A stretch of 64,000 bases of DNA from the NCBI GenBank assembly GCA_948616985.1, contig CAPGDO010000002.1:62001-126000 (forward strand). The letters are read 5' to 3'. Each line of letters opens with the position of its first letter. Positions within the stretch are counted from its first letter, which is position 1. Positions 43,440-49,309 of this stretch are shown piece by piece. The notes below the pieces were generated by a model, which did no database searches, was not told where the DNA came from, and saw only the letters and a program-made list of their open reading frames with translations. The DNA comes from MGBC163016 sp910588905. GTDB taxonomy: Bacteria; Actinomycetota; Coriobacteriia; Coriobacteriales; Eggerthellaceae. Both the position numbers and the translations under genes were made by a program.

Positions 43440-44498
43440 TCATATTCCTATTCTGATGTTAAAGCGAAGTCCACGTTTTACAAAGGAAACGAACCTCGAC
43501 CCATCCTTCTCCTGCGTTTTTGAATTTGTCGGAGACGGATTATCCAGCCCAAGATCGTCAGCAATTTCGGTTATGGCATCGCCAAGCTCTTTCAAATCCT
43601 TCAGAGTCAGATAAATGCAGAAGTATTCCGTATCTTTAATGGCGTTGTCGCCGATGACGGTTCCTGCACCGAACATCATCTCTTCGCATTCTCGATCCGC
43701 TTCGAGTTCTTGCCGAAATCTTTCATAAGCACTTCTGACTTGATCGCATCTTTCAGCAGCTCCCAGATCATCGCGAGCGGTTTCTAGGAAGATGCTGGAT
43801 TCATCTTCGATAACACCATATGCACGTTTGATGATCTCGAATGCGGTCCCCAACACATCATCTGCATTGTCCTCTAGCATTTCCCAAGGATCAGCATCTA
43901 TGCGAACGTTAATGATGTCGAGATCTCGATCAACGAATGGGATACCCGACTTCCCATCACAGCATTCTATAGAAAGATCATTGAATCTCCGCCCATAGAT
44001 GTATTTATCGATCACGTAAAAGAAAATGGATTTCATTGCAGGGTTAAAAACAAATGCTGCACTCTGCCTTTTCTTAAGCCAGTCGAATATGGCTGTGCTT
44101 TTAAGTAACGGATCACGCAACGACTCTGCTATTTCACGCTCGGTTAACAAACCCAAGGTAAATCCAAAACCTGTAAATGGCATATCAGATGAAATCTGAA
44201 ACGCATCAAGGGAGTCCGGATCTGAAAGATTCCAATCCAAGATTTTGAGCGCTTCTTCTGGCATGACAGCGAATTCTAAATCGCTTTCCCACTCATGCCA
44301 ATCATGAAGATAATCCCGAAAATGATCATATAACGTTTCTTCGCTGTTGGACAACTTGAGATAATCCGCATCTCGTTGATATGTGCTGTCAATGAAGTTC
44401 TTGAAATCAATGAACCTCCCCTCAGTGAAATTGAGATAGATATCCTGGGTAAGGTAATATGACCCTACTGAGCGTATCTTTCCAGTTGCACGTATCAT
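43440..44498 (-). CDS. Unrecognised acidic protein, possible immunity protein
   Basis: A 352-residue protein of visibly lower GC than its surroundings. No signal peptide, membrane segment or enzyme motif; it is rich in Asp, Glu, Phe and Tyr and strongly acidic, as cytosolic immunity proteins often are. No family is recognised. Its ATG overlaps by four bases (ATGA) the stop of a start-less 39-codon frame immediately upstream. That coupling, plus the same arrangement at the next gene, is the reason for suggesting an immunity role. This is inference from layout, not homology. Confidence 0.6.
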   Translation of the reverse strand: MIRATGKIRSVGSYYLTQDIYLNFTEGRFIDFKNFIDSTYQRDADYLKLSNSEETLYDHFRDYLHDWHEWESDLEFAVMPEEALKILDWNLSDPDSLDAFQISSDMPFTGFGFTLGLLTEREIAESLRDPLLKSTAIFDWLKKRQSAAFVFNPAMKSIFFYVIDKYIYGRRFNDLSIECCDGKSGIPFVDRDLDIINVRIDADPWEMLEDNADDVLGTAFEIIKRAYGVIEDESSIFLETARDDLGAAERCDQVRSAYERFRQELEADRECEEMMFGAGTVIGDNAIKDTEYFCIYLTLKDLKELGDAITEIADDLGLDNPSPTNSKTQEKDGSRFVSFVKRGLRFNIRIGI

Positions 44499-44614
44499 TC
44501 CACCCTCATCTCAGTTGCCCAGCCAATTTCAGCAAGCCATTCCTTCTCATCGTTTGTTAGCGTATGACTAGCACTCCCTTTACGATGAATACAATGGGGT
44601 TGTTCATAATAGGT
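44495..44614 (-). pseudogene. C-terminal tail of an unidentified protein (possible displaced toxin tip)
   Basis: An open frame of 39 codons with no start codon of its own, beginning right after the stop of the upstream 153-residue gene in the same frame and ending in a TGA that overlaps the next ATG. It reads TYYEQPHCIHRKGSASHTLT then NDEKEWLAEIGWATEMRVE. The composition is protein-like (no rare runs, two Trp, His/Cys cluster). The form resembles the last residues of a polymorphic toxin C-terminal domain; the toxin body is missing. Confidence 0.5.
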
Positions 44615-45076
44615 TCACTTGCATAGCATCTGAATAGGCGTATCCAATATATACCTAGATAAAGATGCACTACTCCGATGATCTGTATATGTTTCTCGTC
44701 CGCTTTCATCAGATGAAATGAATTTCAATTCGACTGTCTCCTGCGGCCATGTGTCACTGATAAAAGGATACCCATCCAGTTGTACGATTGCTCCATCTTC
44801 GATAAAAAGCGCAAATCCGCATACAAGACGGTTGCTTTTATCAATACCAACCAGCCCATCTACTCTTGCATACTCAATTTCTGGGGATATTATTCTTGTA
44901 AGAGGATCCACTTCAAAATCAACGAATATTCCATACCCATCTTCTCGGATACTCAAAACTCTCGCAGAGGAAAACTGGCAGCGTAAGGCTGAGAAAAACT
45001 CACACTCATCCACTAACAGCATCTCAACCACAGGCCGATATAGACTACTGATACTTCTCGTGTCAATAAAACTCAT
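44615..45076 (-). CDS. Unrecognised small protein, possible immunity protein
   Basis: A 153-residue, AT-rich, acidic protein without signal or membrane segments. The second half contains DGLVGIDKSNRLVCGFALFI and IVQLDGYPF, a beta-hairpin pattern reminiscent of small immunity-type proteins, but no family can be named. The ATG at 45076 shares one base with the stop (TGATG) of a start-less frame upstream; a longer frame to 45136 exists in the same phase but the downstream ATG has AAGGG about ten bases before it. Probably coupled to a toxin gene of which only the tail remains. Confidence 0.6.
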   Translation of the reverse strand: MSFIDTRSISSLYRPVVEMLLVDECEFFSALRCQFSSARVLSIREDGYGIFVDFEVDPLTRIISPEIEYARVDGLVGIDKSNRLVCGFALFIEDGAIVQLDGYPFISDTWPQETVELKFISSDESGRETYTDHRSSASLSRYILDTPIQMLCK

Positions 45077-45263
45077 CACAACACATCCCTTCGAGAAGCA
45101 TCGACTAATAAAACCTCTCCATTGGTCGTTCTCCAAGTAGCATCAAACTCTTCACCGTTCACAGTAATTCGCGTCCACTCGGTAGTTGTATAGATCTTCG
45201 TCTTCTCAATATGTTCAATCAACTCATCTTCTATCGCACGATATGCTTTTTCCTTATCCCGAT
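45076..45263 (-). pseudogene. C-terminal remnant of a lost upstream gene (possible toxin tip)
   Basis: A start-less open frame ends at the TGA 45078-45076, overlapping the next ATG. Reading upstream it gives ...YRAIEDELIEHIEKTKIYTT then TEWTRITVNGEEFDATWRTT and NGEVLLVDASRRDVL, clearly protein-like. Further upstream the frame enters the 118-bp palindromic element (reading GIGLNPSRGRDRD), where homology to a protein is implausible. The gene therefore appears cut by the element; about 60 codons remain. Product unidentified. Confidence 0.55.
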
Positions 45264-45381
45264 CCCTTCCCCGTGAGGGGTTGAGGCCGATTCCGCAGGC
45301 CGAGAAAAGCGTGATATAAGCGAAGCATCACGTCTTTTCGAGAGCCGAGGCCTAAGGCCGAACGCCCCTTGCGGGGAAGGG
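45264..45381. repeat. 118-bp imperfect palindromic element
   Basis: Ends are CCCTTCCCCG (45264-45273) and CGGGGAAGGG (45372-45381). Inside, each end forms its own mini-hairpin (CCCC-GTGA-GGGG; CCCC-TTGC-GGGG). GGCC-rich arms follow, and the centre pairs GAAAAGCGTGAT (45303-45314) with ATCACGTCTTTTC (45327-45339). The whole could fold as one long branched hairpin in DNA or RNA. It has no coding capacity and resembles a MITE/REP-type element. No clear target-site duplication is seen. Confidence 0.75.
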
Positions 45382-45403
45382 TATCGATCCCGGGCACAAA
45401 AAA

Positions 45404-45520
45404 GGGCGGATCACGATCCGCCCCTACGCACAACCATGCATGCAGCCCAGGGCCGACCGCGGTCGGCCTTTGCGCACAACCTGTCATGCTACCCAGGGGC
45501 GAGCACGGTCGGCCCTTACG
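45404..45520. repeat. Tandem REP array, three units of 46-47 bp
   Basis: Three units begin with GC-rich palindromes at 45404 (GGGCGGATC-AC-GATCCGCCC), 45451 (GGCCGACCGCGGTCGGCC, perfect) and about 45497 (GGGGCGAGCACGGTCGGCCC, imperfect). Units are joined by a conserved linker of the form CTACGCACAACC-N-CATGC...CCCAGG. Few copies, palindromic repeats and no adjacent cas genes argue against CRISPR. It lies just downstream of lepA. Confidence 0.75.
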
Positions 45521-45542
45521 AATCCAGAATGTAAGGTACTAC

Positions 45543-47348
45543 CTATTCGTCTACTTTGAGGATGGCCATGAAGGCCTCTTGGGGCACCTCTACATTGCCG
45601 ATGGCCTTCATGCGCTTCTTGCCAGCCTTCTGCTTCTCCAGAAGCTTCCGCTTGCGGGTGATGTCACCCCCGTAGCATTTCGCCAGCACGTCCTTGCGCT
45701 TGGCCTTCACGGTCTGTCGCGCCAGCACCCTGCCACCGATGGCGGCCTGGATGGGCACCTCGAACATCTGGCGAGGGATGATCTCCTTCAGCTTATCCGT
45801 GAGGACGCGTCCGCGCTCATAGGCCTTATCCTTATGCACGATGAAGGAGAGGGCATCGATGGGCTTGCCTGCCAGCAGGATGTCAAGCTTTACGAGGTCT
45901 GAGGGCTTATAGCCCATGAATTCGTAGTCGAGGCTAGCGTAGCCCTTCGTATTGGATTTCAGCCGGTCGAAGAAATCCATGATGAGCTCAGAGAGGGGTA
46001 TCTCCCAGAGCATCTCAACGGTGGTCTCAGAGATGTAGTTCATGGTGATGAAGGTGCCGCGCCGAGCCACGGTGAGATCCATCACCGCACCGATGTAGTC
46101 AGGGGGCACGAGGATCTTCGCCTTGAGGTAGGGCTCCTCGATGCGCTCATAGGTACCTGCCGCAGGCATGTCCTGGGGTGAATGGACTGACTCCATCTCT
46201 CCATCCCGCAGGTACACCCTGTATTCCACGGAGGGAGCCGTAGCAAGGAGGTCTAATCCGAACTCCCGCTCAAGCCGCTCCTTCACCACTTCCATGTGGA
46301 GCAGGCCGAGGAATCCCACGCGGAACCCGAACCCAAGGGCAACGGAAGTCTCCGGCTCCCAGACGAGGGCCGGGTCGTTCAATGCGAGCTTCTCCAGGGC
46401 CTCCTTCAGGGGTTCGTATTGATCCCCTTCGATGGGATACAGGCCGGTGAACACCATGGGCTTCGCTTCGCGATAGCCGGGCAGGGGATCCGTTACGCCC
46501 CCCTCTGCCAGAGTGACCGTATCGCCCACCTTGACCTGGCTCACATCCTTGAGGCCGGTGACCAGGTAGCCTACCTCTCCCATCGAGAGCTCTGGCAGGG
46601 ATACCTCGACGGGGGTGCGCACACCCACTTCCTCCACAAGGGCATCCGCTCCCGTGGCCAGCATATGGATGCGATCCCCTTTGCGGATGGCACCGTCGAT
46701 GATGCGGATCAGGGCCACGACACCGCGATAGGCGTCGAAGTAGCTATCGAAGATGAGCGCGCGCAGGGGGGAGGTGGCGTCCCCTACCGGCGCAGGCACG
46801 TTATAGACGATGGATTCCAGCAGGTCATGGACCCCATCCCCGGTCTTACCCGAAGCCAATACCGCATCATCTGCAGGGATGGCCAGCCCATCCTCTATCT
46901 CTTCCTTCACACGCTCCGGCTCAGCCGCAGGCAGGTCGATCTTGTTGATGAGCGGGATGATCTCAAGGTTGGCATTCATGGCCAGCATGGCATTGGCCAC
47001 CGTTTGGGCTTCTACGCCCTGGGTGGCATCTACCACGAGCACTGCCCCTTCGCACGCGGCCAAGGAACGGCTCACCTCATAGGTGAAATCAACGTGACCG
47101 GGGGTATCGATGAGGTTCAATTGATAGGTCTGGCCGTCATCGGCCACGTATTCCACCCGCACCGCCTGGCTCTTGATGGTGATGCCGCGCTCTCGCTCGA
47201 TATCCATGGTATCCAGCAGCTGCTCTTGCATGTCGCGCTCAGCCACCGTCCCGGTCTGCTCTAGGATGCGATCAGACAGCGTTGACTTGCCATGGTCGAT
47301 ATGGGCGATGATGGAGAAGTTCCGTATGTTCTGAGGGTCTGTAGCCAT
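45543..47348 (-). CDS. lepA: Elongation factor 4 (LepA)
   Basis: A 601-residue translational GTPase. G1 lies in IIAHIDHGKSTLSDRIL, with G2 RGITIKSQAV, G3 DTPGHVDFTYEV and G4 NKIDLPAAEP. The LepA-specific C-terminal domain has KCYGGDITRKRKLLEKQKAGKKRMK. It back-translocates or remodels stalled ribosomes. The ATG at 47348 is preceded by GAAGGA. It usually neighbours rpsT and holA, as here. The 3' end borders the accessory island. Confidence 0.97.
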   Translation of the reverse strand: MATDPQNIRNFSIIAHIDHGKSTLSDRILEQTGTVAERDMQEQLLDTMDIERERGITIKSQAVRVEYVADDGQTYQLNLIDTPGHVDFTYEVSRSLAACEGAVLVVDATQGVEAQTVANAMLAMNANLEIIPLINKIDLPAAEPERVKEEIEDGLAIPADDAVLASGKTGDGVHDLLESIVYNVPAPVGDATSPLRALIFDSYFDAYRGVVALIRIIDGAIRKGDRIHMLATGADALVEEVGVRTPVEVSLPELSMGEVGYLVTGLKDVSQVKVGDTVTLAEGGVTDPLPGYREAKPMVFTGLYPIEGDQYEPLKEALEKLALNDPALVWEPETSVALGFGFRVGFLGLLHMEVVKERLEREFGLDLLATAPSVEYRVYLRDGEMESVHSPQDMPAAGTYERIEEPYLKAKILVPPDYIGAVMDLTVARRGTFITMNYISETTVEMLWEIPLSELIMDFFDRLKSNTKGYASLDYEFMGYKPSDLVKLDILLAGKPIDALSFIVHKDKAYERGRVLTDKLKEIIPRQMFEVPIQAAIGGRVLARQTVKAKRKDVLAKCYGGDITRKRKLLEKQKAGKKRMKAIGNVEVPQEAFMAILKVDE

Positions 47349-47684
47349 GGATCCTTCACAAGTTGGATGGTCTTTGCACATTTTCTTCGTGACAGCGAAG
47401 CTGCAGTGCGCTATTCTATCGCATCAGCGCTGAGCGATGGCCTGTGCATACCGCACGATCCGCAGACATGGCTGCATGAAGGATGGCTGTTGCTGGCGGC
47501 CTTGCAGGACAAGGCGCCCGTACCGAAAAACCAGGGGATGGGCAAACGGCAGACCGTGACGGTCTGTCCTTTCGCTGTCCTGCCATGCCACCAGCATCTT
47601 CCTCCCCTTCGCCACCTCTTCTACGGATAGCTGTCTTGAGGCGTAAGACCAAGGTTCGTATATCAGAGAGGAACGAAGAAGACC
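47349..47684. other. 336-base gap between lepA and rpsT
   Basis: No credible gene is recognised. It contains the divergent promoter area and two inverted repeats: GGCGGCCTTG-CAGGA-CAAGGCGCC (around 47497-47521) and the palindrome CAGACCG-TGA-CGGTCTG (around 47553-47569). Frames on both strands stay open through much of it, but their sequences match no known family and lack ribosome sites. Confidence 0.5.
47636..47664 (+). promoter_or_regulatory. Predicted promoter of rpsT
   Basis: TTGAGG (47636-47641), a 17-base spacer, and TATATC (47659-47664), only 20 bases before the rpsT ATG, leaving a very short leader with AGAGAGGA as ribosome site. Confidence 0.55.
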
Positions 47685-48248
47685 ATGGCGAACATCAAGT
47701 CCCAGAAGAAGCGCATCATCACCAACGAGAAGGCCCGCATGCGCAACCGTGCGGTCAAGAGCGAGCTGAAGACTGCTAGCCGTCGCGTGCGCGAGGCCGT
47801 TGAGGCCGGGAACGGTGCCGAGGCCTACGCTGCCGTCTGTGCTGCCTGCCGCCTCATGGACAAGGCAGTCTCCAAGGGAGTCATCAAGAAGAACCAGGCT
47901 GCCAACCGCAAGAGCGGCCTCACGAAGCTGGCGAACACCGTCATCACCGATGCCGATCGCAGCGCCTACGAGAAGCCGAAGGCCAAGGAAGTGGCCAAGG
48001 GCAACAACAAGAAGAAGGCTGCCAAGGAAGCCCGCGTGGCTGCCATGAAGGAGAAGGAAGCTGAGAAGGCAAAGCGCCGTGAGGCCCAGATGAAGCTCGA
48101 GGAGAAGGCCAACGCCCGCAAGGCCAAGGAGGCCGAAGAGGCAGCCAAGGCTGAAGCCGAAGCAGCTGCGGCCGAGGCCGAGGCATTGGATGCCGAGACG
48201 GCTGAAGAGGCCCAGGCTGACGACGAAGCGGCTCAGCCCGAGGAGTAA
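47685..48248 (+). CDS. rpsT: 30S ribosomal protein S20 with a ~95-residue charged C-terminal extension
   Basis: A 187-residue protein. The first ~88 residues are a normal S20 (MANIKSQKKRIITNEKARMR..., KSELKTASRRV, KGVIKKNQAANRKSGLTKLAN). Ordinary S20 ends here. The rest is first Lys/Ala/Glu-rich (KKKAAKEARVAAMKEKEAEK) and then Ala/Glu/Asp-rich to the end, a predicted single alpha-helix or coiled coil going from basic to acidic. The frame has no break and codon use stays GC-rich, so the extension is genuinely coded. S20 binds 16S rRNA helices 6, 9, 11 and 44 in the 30S body. Confidence 0.95.
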   Translation: MANIKSQKKRIITNEKARMRNRAVKSELKTASRRVREAVEAGNGAEAYAAVCAACRLMDKAVSKGVIKKNQAANRKSGLTKLANTVITDADRSAYEKPKAKEVAKGNNKKKAAKEARVAAMKEKEAEKAKRREAQMKLEEKANARKAKEAEEAAKAEAEAAAAEAEALDAETAEEAQADDEAAQPEE

Positions 48249-48259
48249 ACCCTCATTCC

Positions 48260-48288
48260 GTGGATGCGGCTTACGGCTGCATCCACGC
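48260..48288. terminator. Hairpin between rpsT and holA
   Basis: CGTGGATGC / GCATCCACG, a 9-bp perfect stem with an 11-base loop, 12 bases past the rpsT stop and 24 bases past the convergent holA stop. It can serve both directions; no T-run. Confidence 0.65.
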
Positions 48289-48311
48289 GGACAGGAGATG
48301 AGCTCTTGTCC

Positions 48312-49283
48312 CTACGGGGCCACTACCCCGATCAACCAATCTCTCAGAGCGGCGCTGGCATCGGCGCCGCTCTTCATATCGCGCTCGCATCGAACGGCCG
48401 AGGTGAGCGCCTGCCGCAGCTCCTCAGCCGAGTAGTTCCGCACCCAGCGGTCATGGTTCTTGATCTTCCAGTCTGGCACCTTGAGCTCTCCGGCTGCCTG
48501 AGCCTTGTTCCCTCCCCGGGCTAGCACCGCCCTCACGCAGATCAGCTCACGGATGCGGGAGATGCATATCCCCAATAGAGAAAAGGGGCTTGCACTGGGC
48601 ATCTTCCCGATGACCGCCATGACCTGCTTGAGATCGCGTGAAGCCAGAGCGTCAGCCAGATCCCAGGGCTTCGCCTCCGCCTCGCGCATGACCAAGCGCT
48701 TCACATCCCCTTCGGTGATGGCATCGTTCGGGGGTTGGGCAAGGGCGATCTTCTTGAGCTCGTTATCAAGCCGAACGGTGTCCTCGCCCAGCAGCTCCAC
48801 CAGCAATGAAGCAGCACCATCTGTGATGGTGACCCCATGGCTAGGGGCCATATTACGGACATGCTGGGCCATATCCCACTTCTTCGGCCGAGCACAATCG
48901 ATAACCGCCGATGTCCCCAGAGATGCCACCGCCTTGTAGAGCCGCGTGTTCTTCGCCAGCTTCTCCGCCAACAGCAAGAGCACGGTGGTCTCAGCCGGTG
49001 CAGCCAAGTAGGCCACCAGCTCCTCGGCATCGGCCTTCTTGAGCTTCTCGGTATTGCTCACCACCACCAACCGCTTCTCGCTGGCGAAGGGAAGCGTCTG
49101 GCAGGCCGTGGCTATGGCAGAGCCTTCGGCATGCTCACCATCGAAGGTATCTGAGTTGAACGAGAGGTCACCCAGCTTCTCCAGGCGCGTGCGCATGCGG
49201 CGCAGGACCGCCTCTCGTTTGAGAGCGTCATCCCCCACTACCAGATAAGCAGGCAGCAGCGCTTTGTTCGTGGTATCAGCCAT
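48312..49283 (-). CDS. holA: DNA polymerase III delta subunit (HolA)
   Basis: A 323-residue clamp-loader delta subunit. The N-terminal AAA+-like domain starts LLPAYLVVGDDALKREAVLRRMR with SFNSDTFDGEHAEG and LPFASEKRLVVVSN; the C-terminal collar contains LGICISRIRELICVRAVLARGG. It opens the beta clamp. It follows comEC by 26 bases as in Bacillus (comEC-holA). The ATG at 49283 has only a weak ribosome site, so translation may be coupled to comEC. Confidence 0.92.
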   Translation of the reverse strand: MADTTNKALLPAYLVVGDDALKREAVLRRMRTRLEKLGDLSFNSDTFDGEHAEGSAIATACQTLPFASEKRLVVVSNTEKLKKADAEELVAYLAAPAETTVLLLLAEKLAKNTRLYKAVASLGTSAVIDCARPKKWDMAQHVRNMAPSHGVTITDGAASLLVELLGEDTVRLDNELKKIALAQPPNDAITEGDVKRLVMREAEAKPWDLADALASRDLKQVMAVIGKMPSASPFSLLGICISRIRELICVRAVLARGGNKAQAAGELKVPDWKIKNHDRWVRNYSAEELRQALTSAVRCERDMKSGADASAALRDWLIGVVAP

Positions 49284-49309
49284 AGGGATATGATAATCCA
49301 ACCCGTCTC

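Noticed and set aside
45254..45487. 77-residue minus-strand reading frame
   Set aside because: It lies wholly inside the REP array and palindromic element, its sequence is dictated by the repeats, and there is no ribosome site.
45404..45520. Possible CRISPR array
   Set aside because: Only three units, the repeated part includes a perfect palindrome and the linker is also conserved (no unique spacers); no cas genes nearby. Treated as a REP array.
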